From Babylonia areolata (lineage: Eukaryota > Mollusca > Gastropoda > Neogastropoda > Buccinidae), in contig NC_134878.1 in the NCBI RefSeq assembly GCF_041734735.1, forward strand, positions 34,943,199-35,007,198: a stretch of DNA of 64,000 nt, given 5' to 3'. Every line of letters starts with the position of its first letter. The first letter of the stretch is position 1. Of this stretch, positions 48,101 to 61,568 are shown one piece after another. The notes under the pieces are model-generated. The model was not told where the DNA came from and did not search any database. It saw only the letters and a list, made by a program, of their open reading frames with translations. The position numbers and the translations under genes were made by a program.

Positions 48101-51100
48101 AGTGCAGCTGGCTGAAGACCTCTGGCGAAGGCGTCGCGGAGTATGGCTGGTGGCACCTGCATCACCCCATCTTCAGCCTTGTTGACCTTGGTCCATAGGT
48201 GCCGAAGATGGGATGCGTAGTCGATCACCGTCTCCTTGGGCTGCTGCTGTGTGTTGAAGAACGCAGTGGCAAGGTCGGTGGCGTCTCGCTGATCTCCCCA
48301 GTTCTCCTCAAGAACCGCAAGGATCTTGGCTGGGGTGTCCACTTGTGTCGCCGGCAGCCTGACGATCTGCTGGCGAGCTCGGCTGGCAAGGGCTGAGATC
48401 AGCCAGAGAGAGGCTGTCGCGTCATCCAGGGGCTGTAGCTGGAGAATCAGTCTGGCCTCACTGATGAAGTCGTCGACCTCACTGCTGCCTTCCTCACCGG
48501 ATAGCGTCAGGAGTTTGGGCAGGAAGTCAGTTGAAGCCATCTTGATGTGGGCGACGTTTCTTGTTGTGGACTTGACGTACCTGCTGCACTGTCTTCTCTC
48601 TTCTCCTATGTTAAACTATCCCTATGTGACTGTTAGTACAACCTCTTGTCCCTCTAGCTCACAGCACCAAGTATGTGATAGAGATTAGCTTGGCTAGGAG
48701 CTGTGATTTATTAAGAGATATTAAAAGAATTAGCACATCCTATGCTCACAGGTAACAAGGTACACTTGGTGGTAAAGGGCTGTGGTTTAGGGATGGATTG
48801 AGTTTGGATAAAATAACTGAAACCTTAAAGGGAATAATTGGACTATTTTATAATGGATCTTTATCCTGTCGTAGGGATATTTTCAAGGATCAATATCCTG
48901 TCGGCGACGCCACTTTTGTAGCCGTGCTCCGAGTGGTTCTAATAGGGGTACGGCACAAAAGACTTAACTAACTGATTAATTGAAAGGATAGACAAGATCC
49001 CACGCACAGGCCAGGAACATATAGAGGCCAGTCACAAATGGCTTTTCTATTGTTTTATTTACATAAAAAGAGAAGACCTAAGAGAAGAAGACAACTAGAA
49101 GAACTAAGAAGAAGTAATGAGAAGAAGACAACTAGGAGAAGACAACTAGAAGAAGACTAAGAACTAAGAGAAGACAGTGCCTGGAATGACACAAACAAAT
49201 GTCATAAGTACAACATGTCAACACAAGTGAATAGTAAAGCACATGCATACATTTTACATGGAAAGACTATCACTCGGGTTTGGGATACGCAACAACATAA
49301 TGCATATGTGTGAAGACCAAACGCTGACATCAAATGACATTTCTAATACATTTAAATAGTGCAGTTAAAGTGATTGAAGCGATGCTGACTTGGTGAAAGT
49401 ACACTGACAGTATAGATTAGATAAAGCTTATACTGTGTCAAAGTGACTCAAATGAATCAGTTTATCATGTTGCACTATACTGGAGTAAGCTGTATAGGAG
49501 AGAGCATGATAACTAAATTACAGTTAACAGACTGATACATATCAGGTGGTTTTGACCAATAACTGATATTAATCCAACACTATCTTGAAATCACAGCAGC
49601 AGAATACTACACACATCTTAGAGTACTGAGCACACTGTAGCAGTACAACTGATATTAGTGTGAAAGATAATACCTGAATAACAAACAAGATAGAGAATCA
49701 GTGGCTTAGATATAATACTGGCAAACTGATAGACCAGATAGTAAGTGAAGAACCACCATGGCTTAACCATTAAGTGGTGAATGAACTTTACGCACTCACT
49801 AGAACATTCTGGAACAAACTATCTGTGTCAAGAGACGTCACTGACTGTGACGTTAAGAATCAAATGGAACACTGCTCCATGCAGATGACGACATGGCAAT
49901 TATTTAGATCAGTCATAGCCGATCTGTGACTAACTTGTCAAAGCAATAACTGAACAAAGAATTAACTGAACAAAGCAATAACTGAACATACTCATATAAA
50001 CACAAGTACTGTGTCAAACAATACAATTTACAAATCAACACATTCTACACACTAGTACTTACAGCCATACGTAGCGAGATGTTGCTGTTGTGGGAACAAC
50101 ACTGACCACTACACGGCAAGAGACAAAGAGAGCAGGTGCTGGCCGCGGCTGGCTCGGGTGTGGAAGTGACCACTCATCACCCGCTCGGCCAATTTATACA
50201 AATTAGGCGAACTACAAAGACAATCACGTGGGCTGCAAACCAGATCGTCACTAATCTGAAGAAATCTGATGAGAACTGTGCTTGTTACAAGGTGTTCAGT
50301 AACAGATTTCTAAATGATTCCTGAACCGATTTGCATCGGATAAGTTGCAAAAGAAAGAGCTCAACGCCTACTTTATAATGAGTGTAAATGAAGTGTTGAT
50401 TATTTAAGATGAATTTATAATCTTAATTTAAGTCACCTGAACAGGGTCAGTTTTAACGAGCTCGTCGCTGAAAATTACAAACTGCGTTAAATCAGTTTCA
50501 CGTAGGCAAACATAAATGGAATAGATTTAAAGATGGAATTAAGACGATTCTGCCAGTATATAATACTAGTAGTTTACTGATCTGACAAAAGAGCTATTAA
50601 TTAAATACTGTGGAACAGAAACACAAGTTTGCTCTCAGCCAATGACGTATCGCGACGCGACACTGGTCGAGCAGTCAGCAGGTGGTCTGGCCAGGACAAA
50701 ATGATGTAAGCAGAGTGACGTCACATATTCTGTGCAAGGGTTAGGGGGGAAAACGTCGTCTGCTCTGGCTTGTGCGTGAATAGTGTTGGAGCAAGCATAG
50801 CGCGCTTGGTCACATAAAGTTTGACATAAGAAGAAGACAAGGAACAAATCTTTCTCTTTCCTTCCCCTGCTTCCCTGCCTGGTGCTGTATTTCTCTTTTC
50901 TTCTTTTTCTTTCCTTTCCTATTTCTTTGGGCTTTTTTTCTATATATTTTCCTACTTTTCAAGAAAGCAATGTCATTGGTTTGTTCCCTATACTTGTCTT
51001 CATCAGTCCATTTAACATTTCACCCACCCTGTTCTTTCTGCTTTTTCCCCCCGGGGGTGAGGGGGGGGGGGGAGAGGGGTGAGGGGGAGGGGGATTGGGT

Positions 51101-54100
51101 GTGTGTGTGAGTGTGGGTGTGTTGGTTTTATGTGGGTGTGTATGCGCAAGAACACGCGTGGGAGAGAGAGAGAGATGTAGATGTAGATGTTTTATTCATA
51201 TAGGCCATAGCCCCTTAGAAGGGGGTACACATGGAATTGACATTAAGTCGCATATTACTACAAAGAAAAATTACGTTACATAAGCATTGCGTTGTTTAAA
51301 AGCTCTATGCAAATATAAAGCAAAATGTTGTACAATAGTTTCGTTCGTAGACGACAATAACAAAATGAGTTTAAATAAACAAGGCTGTCTATAAAATTTG
51401 AGTGGAATTAATCGTTCTCTAATATTTCTCAATGCTGGACAACTAAGCACAAGATGGACCTCATCTTCAGTTGATTCTTTGCATAATGGGCATAACAAAT
51501 TACAAATGTTTGACTGCCTATAACGATACTGTTGAGTAAAAATATCAGAGACACCGAACCTAAATTTCGTCATTAAATACTTCAAACCTCTAGCAATATG
51601 CATACGCATATAAATTGGAACATTATGCAAATTATTGATCATTCTGTATAGCTTAAATCTGTCACTGTCCTGGATATGAGAATTCCAACTTTGCCATCTG
51701 CAATCAACCAATCTTTCGCGGAACACACGAATAAAAACATTTATATCTTCAACACCTTGATTTAGCCATACAAAACCAAAACCGTACTCATATAATTTCT
51801 TTCTAACATTTGAAACCCAATTTCTTCTACCCTTATTATCTAAGTCTAACAACATTTTGTATGCTTTATATGGCAATCTGTGTTCATCCATTTGTGTTAA
51901 CTTGAGCCAGTACTTAATACATTTAACAGTAGAGAGCAACGATATTGGGTATCTGTCAGTCTCACCATAGACGAGATCATTTGGTGTCTGAAGGGAGACC
52001 CCTAAAAATTTTTTCAAAGCATATAGATGAATTTTTTCACAGTGTATAGCCGCAGAGTCAAGACCCCATAATTCTGCCCCGTACTGTATCATAGGCTGGA
52101 TCTGAGAATCAAATATTTTTAGGAATAATTTCAGAGATTCATTTTGTACTAATGACAATTTCTTCATGACATATAACAATGCATTTTTTGCTCTACTTGC
52201 AAGGTTTTTACATGCAAATGTAAAACTCAAACGTGTAGAAAAATAAATACCTAAATATTTGTATACATTCACAATGGGCATTATAGTTCCGTTATAGGTC
52301 CATCTTTCTCTTACAGACAAATAACCTCCCTTTCTAAATACAATTATATTACTTTTACCCATATTCACTTTTAGTTGCAAAGCAGCAGCGGCTCGTTGTA
52401 GACTATTCAACTGACTTTGTAACCCTATTACTGTTTCTGATATTAAATACTACATCATCAGCTAAAAGAAGAATGAAAATTTCCAAAACATCGCCTATGA
52501 ATGTTGCACCATGTCTTCCATTTTTAATTACTTCCTCTGTCAATTCATTAACAAATAAAGAAAACAAAACTGGACTACAAATATCACCCTGTTTAACTCC
52601 AGATGTACAATTGATGTATTCTGATAAAGCAGCACCACATCGCACCCTTGCCTTTACAGAATCATACATACTCATAATACATTTATAAATTTTTCCACGT
52701 ATTCCATTTTTCAATAAAATAGGCCAAAGTATACTTCTATTGACAGAATCAAAGGCTTTCTCAAAATCAATGAAAGCAACATATAATTTGCGATTTAAAC
52801 AAAATTGTTTCTGTATGAAAGCCATTAACGTAAACATATGGTCCACAGTAGTGTAATTCCGCTTAAATCCGGCTTGAAATTCTCCTGTAATATTGTGTTC
52901 CTCCACCCATTCCTGGAGTCTCCTATTTATTACAGCGCTATATAATTTGCTACATACGTTACACAGGGAAATTCCTCTATAATTATTGGTATTCTTAGTA
53001 TTACCTTTTTTGTACAATGGAAGAACAATTGACTCAGTCCAACTTTCAGGATAGATACCTCTATCAAATAAATAATTGAAAAACTTAACCAGGAAGTCTA
53101 TAACTAAATTAGATTTGCATGCATTCTTTAACAATTCACATATAATTCCATCTGGTCCTGCAGCTTTCCGCTTCTTCAATTTTCTCAAAGCAAACAAAAT
53201 TTCCTCTACTGAAATACAACGATTCAAACTATCGTTATCACCATTATCTATGAAATGCTCTTCATCAATGTTGCTCTCATTATTTTCCTCAAACCCCTGT
53301 GATAGATTACTAATATGATCTTCACTTTTTTCTAACAATTCTTTAAAATGTTGAAACCATTTATGTAAACTAATATTATTCGTAGGTTGTTTTCTCCTCC
53401 TTGTTATTTTGTGCATTGAGTTCCAGAATTCTTTTTGATTATCTATTGAACGTTGTAATTCCGTTAATAAAGCATCATTAAACTGTTTCTCTTTTCTTTT
53501 CAACATATGTTTGTATTCACGTCTAGCTCTACAAAAAGAATCTCGGTCGGGTGGAGACAAGGTACGACGAAACTTTTTTAACAAGTTACGAACATTTCTT
53601 TTACAATCTCGACATTCCTTATCATACCAGTCATCATTTTTCACATTATTACTTACACGTATCTGCTTTTTCATACATTTTGCTGCACTCTTAATACAGT
53701 CATTGAAAACACTTAAAGCCTCATTAATACTAATATCAATCAAATTCAGAGCCATTTTCATTTGTGTTTGTATTTCCTCCGAACAAATCGTGCTGTCAAA
53801 AATATCTGCAGATTCTTCCCGCCATACAAACTTCTCTATCATATAAATGTGATTGTCTTCATGTGTACAGTTCTGATTATCCTTACTAAATTGAATACAT
53901 AATTTCAGTGGCATATGGTCAGACTCAATTCTATCTGACACACATAATTCACAGTCACCACATATTTCAAGAAATAAATCACGTGACATTAAAAAATAAT
54001 CATTAACACTGTTACCACTATCTGAAATGTACGTGTCGCGACTTGATGGTCGCCCTTACACATACCATTCAAAATACACAAATCTAAAACAGTGCACACA

Positions 54101-55068
54101 TTTAGTAACATTTTGCCATAATTGTTGAATTCATGATCTTCAGAATGTCTGTTAGCACTTAACGGTCCGCTCAAATGTTCACCATCAATATTAGACATAT
54201 TTTCCCTAAAGTCAGGAGACATATTTGAAATTCTGCTGTTTAAATCGCCACACAGCAAAACGTACACATCATCGTCATCAATAGCTAGTAAACAATCACA
54301 CAGATAATCTTCCAATAACCCAATCCCATTTTCAGTATCAAAATGCACATAATAAGGCGAACCTTCAGGCGGCACATATGCACATACATACACAATATGC
54401 TTTGTTGTGCCAAACAAAGATTTATCAAGCAAAACTGCACAAAAATGATGAGACTCGACATTTATTAATTTAACACACGAATACAACTCGTTTTTCACAA
54501 GGCACACAATTCCGCCGGAACGTCTTCCATGTGCCGACAGTTTCAAGCCATCAAATATAGTGGACTGAAAATCTTCCATAAATGTTTCAACTAAACATAC
54601 AAAATCAAAAGAACGAACAAAGGAGACAAAATCTCTATTGGATAGCTTTGTAAATAATCCATTTACATTCCAATGCACAAAGGAAAAATAATTCAATTTA
54701 TTATAAAAACCAACATCAGTCGACGCATCATTTACAACAGCCAAAGCCGAGCTGCACACATTTTCAAATGACACATTACACGTAGTATTCCCATCCTCAC
54801 ATGACACAGAAATCGCCGAGCTATCGTCATGGCACACAGATTCACATGTTGCACGTGCTGTTTCTCTTACTCTGCCATTACGGCCCTGTGTCAGCTCCGC
54901 CGGTGTCGCTTCATCAATGGTTCCTACCACGAGCACAGGTAAAATTTCATGTGAATATATGGGCCGACCGACCTCCTATTTTGACTCAACAAGAGTGTCA
55001 CCATCGCCAACAGTAAAACGCTTACCGTCAATTAGGAGATGGTCGTAGACCATAGATGCCCTCTTACC

Positions 55069-55109
<41 letters not shown>

Positions 55110-55680
55110 ATAGAACGAAACAGGATACAGTAGACGAAACTGGACATTGTCAAATTCTCAAAAGGTCACTTAGGGTTGGCGGCACGATCAAAGGTACGGC
55201 GAAACGGGAATTGTGGACACCCATCTCTCACCTTCTTGTCGTCCATGAGGGCCTGGGTGCTGTGGTCTTTCTTCATCAGGTAGCTCAGTACGTCAGAGTG
55301 GTTGGCGGCTGCCGCGAAGGTGACCGCTACTTTGCCGTCCGTGGTCTCCAACCGAGTGGATGCACCCGTTTCCACTAGAAGCTTGACCACCGCCAGGTAC
55401 CCGGCCTTGGACGCCAGGTGCAGCGCTGACCACCCGTTCTGTAGACAGAGACCCAGACTCGCGAGTGAAGGCTAGAAAAAATGTCTCACTCCTGGATAAA
55501 GATTACACAAGCATTGCCAGTCTTCCAGTCTGTCCATGCAGGAGCGGCAGCGGCAGCAGCCACCAACACACCACAATACTGCTACTTCTACTACTGCTGC
55601 TACTGCTACTACTACTACGAGGGTCATTCAATAAATAAGGTGAATTTTTCGGTATAAGGACTTCTAATACAGATAAAAGC

Positions 55681-55718
<38 letters not shown>

Positions 55719-57054
55719 CCAACGTAGTCTCCCAGCACTGTCACACACTTTTCCCATCTGTGCACAAGCTTCCGTATTCCCTCAGCGTAAAAATCTTTGG
55801 ACTGATGTCTCAGCCAGTCGCTCACAACACTTTTGACTTCATCGTCACTTTCAAACTTCGTGCCTCTCGTGAACGCTTTTAAGGGACCAAACAGGTGAAA
55901 GTCTGAAGGGGTAAGGTCTGGGCTGTAAGGGGGATGAGGGAGCAGTTCCCAGCCCAGCTCGTTGATGGTCTGCACCGTTCGGGCTGCTGTGTGAGGCCTT
56001 GCGTTGTCATGATGCAAGATGACTCCTTCTGACTGATGACCCCTGCGTTTGTTCTTCATGTCTTTCTTGACCTGCCTCAGCAGTTCACAGTAGTTGGCAC
56101 TGTTCACAGTGCTTCCTTTCTCAAGGAATGAAATGGTGATTGGGCCTTGCACATCCCAAAAAAACGGTGAGCATCACCTTCCTCGTGGACCGCTGGGACT
56201 TGAACTTCTTCTTCATTGGAGAGCCTACGTGCTTCCACTCCATGGACTGCCGTTTGGACTCAGGCTCATAGTGCCAAACCCATGTCTCGTCACATGTGAC
56301 CACCTTCTTCAGAAACTCATCACCATCCTTCTCATAGCGGCAGAGACACTGCTGGGACAACTCGACCCTCCTCTGTTTGTGCTCTGGAGTAAGCATCTTT
56401 GGCACCCACCGGCAGCTGACCTTCGAGTAGCCAAGGTCATCATGGACAATTTTGTGTGCTGTCCCAACAGATACGCTCAAAGTCCTTGCAATGTCATCCA
56501 CTGTCACCCTTCTGTCAGACTGAATGAGGTCATTGACTGATTCGATCACCTCAGGAGACCTCACTTCTGTAGGCCTTCCAGGCCTGTCTTCATCCTCAAC
56601 ACTGCTCCGTCCTTCTTTAAACAATTTAGCCCACTTGTAGACATTTTTTCGGCTGAAACATGTGGCACCATACACAGTTGACATTCTCCTATGAATTTCA
56701 ACTGGTTTGCACCCTTCAGCAACCAAAAACTTGATAGCTGACCGCTGTTCAATCCTGGAGCATGCTTCTTGGTCGGCCATCTTTGTTAATCGCCAAAACT
56801 CTCAAAGTTTTTTTTAATCTGCAAAACAAATTAAATCAATGTGAAAAAGAAGTAAAACACACACACACAAAAAAAGAAAAGAAAAAAAGTAAGCTTCTAT
56901 CTGTATTAGAAGTCCTTATACCGAAAAATTCACCTTATTTATTGAATGACCCTCGTACTTGTCATCAGAATCATAATAAAGATGATGAAAGCAAACAATG
57001 AGGTGGAGGGTTTCGTTACTTGTATGGTCGCCAATATGCAGTGTCCTCAGTCTG

Positions 57055-57095
<41 letters not shown>

Positions 57096-60000
57096 TGTGT
57101 GTCTGTGTGTCTCTGTGTGTGTCTGTATGTCTATGTATGTGTCTGTGTATGTAACAACCCAACAAAATGCAAGCTAATCCAAACCAACACCACACAACCC
57201 AGCCCAACACCATCAACCCAAACCAACCCAAAACAACCCCACAAAGCCCAACCCAACCCAGACCAACACCACACATTCCAACCCAACCCAACCCCACAAA
57301 ACACAACCCAACCCAACCCCACAAAACACAACCCAACCCAACCCCACAAAACTCAACTCAACTCCACAAAACACAACCCAACCCTTCCCCTCTAACCCCC
57401 CCCCCCCACCTCCTCTCTCCCCACCTTGTCACAGGCATTGATGTCTGCCCCCTGCCCCAGCAGAAGGGCAACCATGTCGATGTGGCCATTGGCCGCGGCC
57501 AGGTGCAGGGCTGTGCGGCCCCGCTTGTCCTTGAAGTGCAACTGGAAGGTGGACTTGGACAGCAGGAGACTGACCACCGTCGTGTGGCCGTTCTGACTGG
57601 CGTAGTGGATGGGGATGGAACCCTGACCCCCCCCCCCCCCCGCCCCCCAGACATAACACACACGCGGTTCCAGTGTTCAAAGGGGTATCAAAGACAAATC
57701 ACACAAAGTTTTCAAAGAGGTATCACAGACAAATCACACACAGTTCCAGTTTTCAAAGAGGAATCAAAGACAAATCACACAAAGTTCTAGTTTTCAAAGA
57801 GGTATAAAAGACAAATCACACAAAGTTTTCAAAGAGGTATCACAGACAAATCACACACAGTTCCAGTTTTCAAAGAGGTATCAAAAACAAATCACACACA
57901 GTTCCAGTTTTCAAAGAGGTATAAAAGGCAAATCACACAAAGTTTTCAAAGAGGTATCACAGACAAATCACACACAGTTCCAGTGTTTAAAGAGGTATCA
58001 AAGACAAATCACACACAGTTCAAGTGTTCAAAGAGGTATCAAAGACAAATCACACACAGTTCCAGTTTTCAAAGAGGTATAAAAGACAAAACACAACGTT
58101 TTCAAAGAGGCATCAAAGCGTAGTCCGCACATATGCATATATAAACAAATACACATGGCTACACACACACAGCCACACACACACCAGCAACATTGTAACA
58201 ACAACCACTAACTCACGAGCAGAGCGGAAGGTGTGTCGACCTGAACCCCGGGACAGTTGAGGAGCAGACGGACCACACCCTCGTGGCCACTTTGGGCCGC
58301 CAGGTGTAGAGGGGTCAAACCCGACTGTGCAATACACACATAACTTCATCTTTATCACATTTAGTTTAAGCGAAACAAACAAACACACACACACAACGCG
58401 CGCGCGCGTGCGCGCACGCACACGCACACATACACACAACACCCCCTCCACCCTTTCACACACACACAAGAACACCCCCTCCATGCCCTTCCCCCCTCCC
58501 CGCACACACACACACACACACAGAGACCCTGACCTCCTGGGTGAGATCCTTGAATGTGGCGGGAGGATTGAAGGAGGCCTCACTCTTCAGGGTGGCGGGC
58601 ACCTGGGTCAGCATCTCCCTCACGAACTCCGTCTGCCCGTAGTGGGCAGCCACGTGCAGAGCCGTTAGGCCTGTCTGTTGGGACACACACAGAGATAAAA
58701 ATGTAATCATATTTTACACATATTACAGCGCTTTCGAACATCTTAACATGGTTTACGATAACACTTCAGTCAAACACGAAGCACACAAGAACACAAGCAC
58801 ACACATACAAAAAATACACTCACGCACACACAAATACGCGCGGAAGAAATGGATATGGATCCACAGAATGCATATGGAAAGGAATGCCTTAAGTATGTGG
58901 AGAGTGCTTGGAAAGTACTGGAAAAGGCAGATCATGAAAAAAGATAGATAACAGTGATGATGGTGATGATGACACAGAGGACAGTGCAGGGGGTGGGGGT
59001 ACCTTGCGACTGGTGCTCCGCCAGTTGATGTACCGCTTGAGGACGTCCAGGATGTTGATGTGCCCGTGCTTGGCTGCCAGGTGGATGGCCGTCATGCCGT
59101 CCTGTCACACACATGGCACGTCACACACATACAGCACCATCACCTCTCATGTTACACATATCATGTCACACACATGTTATACCACACACAGGCATCAATG
59201 ATCATGTCATACCACACACATGTCATACCACACACATGTCATACCACACACATGTCATACCACACACAGGCATCAATGATCATGTCATACCACACACATG
59301 TCATACCACACACATGTCATACCACACACAGGCATCACCAACTGTCATGTCATACCACACACAGGCATCAATGGTCATGTCATACCACACACAGGCATCA
59401 ATGGTCATGTCATACCACACACAGGCATCAATGGTCATGTCATACCACACACAGGCATCAATGGTCATGTCATACCACACACAGGCATCACCAACTGTCA
59501 TGTCATACCACACACAGGCATCAATGGTCATGTCATACCACACACATGTCATACCACACACATGTCATACCACACACAGGCATCAATGGTCATGTCATAC
59601 CACACACAGGCATCAATGGTCATGTCATACCACACACAGGCATCAATGGTCATGTCATACCACACACATGTCATACCACACACATGTCATACCACACACA
59701 GGCATCAATGGTCATGTCATACCACACACAGGCATCAATGGTCATGTCATACCACACACAGGCATCACCAACTGTCATGTCATGTCACACACATGCATGT
59801 CACACATCAAGAACTCTCATATCCCTTCACACACATATATTTCGCAAGCGTGTGGGAACTACCATGGTCCCCATCCACGCCCTGCAATGATGTGGACTTG
59901 TCTTATAACAGTCTAGTTTTTGGGTGTGTGCTGAACTCATTGTTACATATTCCCAAGAAAATAATATGCACTGGAGTTACAGCCCTTGGCATAAAAGCAT

Positions 60001-60134
60001 CCTCTCGCACCTCGATCAACTAAATCACCTAACTTCAACTTCAAACTCTTAAAAATCATATTCTATACAAAAGAAACCAGCACACGTTACGCATTTTCAT
60101 TTCAGATAAAGGCAAAGTAATTATATAAAACATT

Positions 60135-60202
<68 letters not shown>

Positions 60203-61518
60203 ATATATATCTTTTTAAAAATAGGTATATACAGAAATGAAATATCATTCGCTGTTTCACTGTTTCACAATGAAGGCTTGCATCGGGCTACTATGCAATC
60301 GAAATAATATCAAATAGTTCGGTTCTATTGTTTTATCTTTTCAATATAATTCTCTTCGACATTATTTTTATACTTGGTCCTGCAGGGGTCTTTTAGGAAT
60401 CATTTTGTTACGTTTGAATGGAATTTTAACCCTTTTTGGAGTAGCACTGTTGGAGGTACCCATCCTGCCTCCAAATTGCAGTTATAACAGAAGTCGCAGT
60501 TGAATCGCAAAATCATGCGCTTTCTGTGGCTAACGTTTACATTTGTAGTTTCCACCTGCTTCAGAATACAATAAATACTGAATTTTTGTTTCAGATACAT
60601 TGAGTATGTATGGCAAATATGTAAATTAGTCAGCAAAATATAGTTTACCAATCAAGAACCCCACCCACCCACCCCACCCCCTATCACCAACAGGAATATA
60701 ACAGACTGATTTTAAACGTATTTATAGTGCTGTGGGATGATTTCACAATGTTTTTTTCAGATGAAGTCACACGATTTGGTGACTTAAAGGTTACTGTCAG
60801 GCTACTGAGGGGACTGATGTTTATAAATGCAACAAGATGTGGCCTGACTCTGCTATCCTCTTTCATCTAAGATTTCTAAATGCGACTTTTTGGCTATAAA
60901 ATAGTATAGTGTACACTTGCTTGTAGTATATGATTAACCAGAATACAGTTTCGGGTATCGTGATTTCACACTTGCATTTACTTTTTTGTATTTGCTGAAG
61001 AGAACATGGCGATTCCATAAGAAGACTGCCTGTGTTTGTGTTGTGCTTGTATTGCATTGTGACTTTTGAACTGGTTAAATCCGAAAACTGGGAAAGCAGC
61101 CATGACAAAAAAATCACCCCCCCTTCCACCGCCCCCTCCTAAAAAGAAGGTAGAATGGTACCGACAGCATCCTCATCAGTGGGTGATGCCCCAGCAGTCA
61201 GCAGTGTCTCCACCACTTCCTTGTGGCCCCCAGACACGGCCAGGTGCAGGGCTGACGATTCCTTGGTCTGCAACACACACCACACCAGCATCAACGATAT
61301 CAGAATCATCCAGCCAAAAGACAAGAAGAACGAAAAGAAGAAGAAACGCAACACTACACTACATCACACCATACCACACAATACCATACCATACTACACC
61401 ACATCCTTACCACATCATTACCATACCAGTGCTGACTCTGTCAGCGGTTAGACCCGACACGACAAGGCTTAACATGACACTCCTTTTATGGACATCACGA
61501 ACAAAACACGACTCCATA

Positions 61519-61568
<50 letters not shown>

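Larger units (their letters stand above)
44065..50814 (-). mobile_element. LTR retrotransposon fossil (Ty3/gypsy-like), young, incomplete
   Basis: An LTR element read on the minus strand inside a TRPN intron. Two LTRs of about 2 kb (44065-46119 and 48917-50814) begin with TG and end with CA, and the element is flanked by TAAA on both sides (44061-44064 and 50815-50818), a 4-bp target duplication usual for this family. Beside the right LTR is a tRNA primer-site-like sequence (48895-48912, complementary to a CCA end, perhaps tRNA-Ser); beside the left LTR is a purine tract (46120-46131). One internal frame is present (46855-48540). By eye the LTRs differ at well under 1% of aligned positions, so insertion is recent. 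Not all parts expected of the family are seen, so it looks broken and would depend on other copies. Confidence 0.9.
51175..55070 (-). mobile_element. LINE C: non-LTR retrotransposon, 5' truncated
   Basis: A minus-strand LINE with endonuclease, reverse transcriptase and a C-terminal CCHC cluster. Its 3' end at 51175-51195 is a short tandem repeat (ATGTAG units on the plus strand), as in several LINE clades that end in microsatellite tails. On the left it is joined to GAGAGAGA and on the right to a longer GA tract (55072-55106), so it seems to have inserted into a GA microsatellite. ORF2 is open except for about two frame changes. No ORF1 is seen, so the 5' end is missing. RNase H is not seen. 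Jockey/CR1-like by domain order; clade uncertain. Confidence 0.88.
43593..55231. other. TRPN intron built mostly of mobile elements
   Basis: An 11.6 kb intron between the ankyrin and transmembrane exons. It contains a SINE-1 (43605-43945), an LTR element (44065-50814) and LINE C (51175-55070), all on the minus strand. Only about 0.6-0.9 kb is left unassigned: 43946-44064, 50815-51174 (with a G-run at 51061-51075) and 55071-55231 (with a GA tract). Confidence 0.85.
55439..57424. other. TRPN intron with mariner copy 2 and tandem repeats
   Basis: Holds mariner copy 2 (55618-56955, next to a TAC/TGC-rich stretch at 55570-55617), a GT tract (57055-57094) and an ACCCA-type repeat (57165-57390). 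Confidence 0.8.

Noticed and set aside
46892-48198. Plus-strand frames across the LTR element's internal part
   Set aside because: Shadows of the minus-strand frame; Trp/Cys-rich with no motif.
59105-59916. Protein-like His/Thr/Cys frames of up to 276 codons
   Set aside because: Products of the 30-bp tandem repeat, present in all three plus-strand frames.
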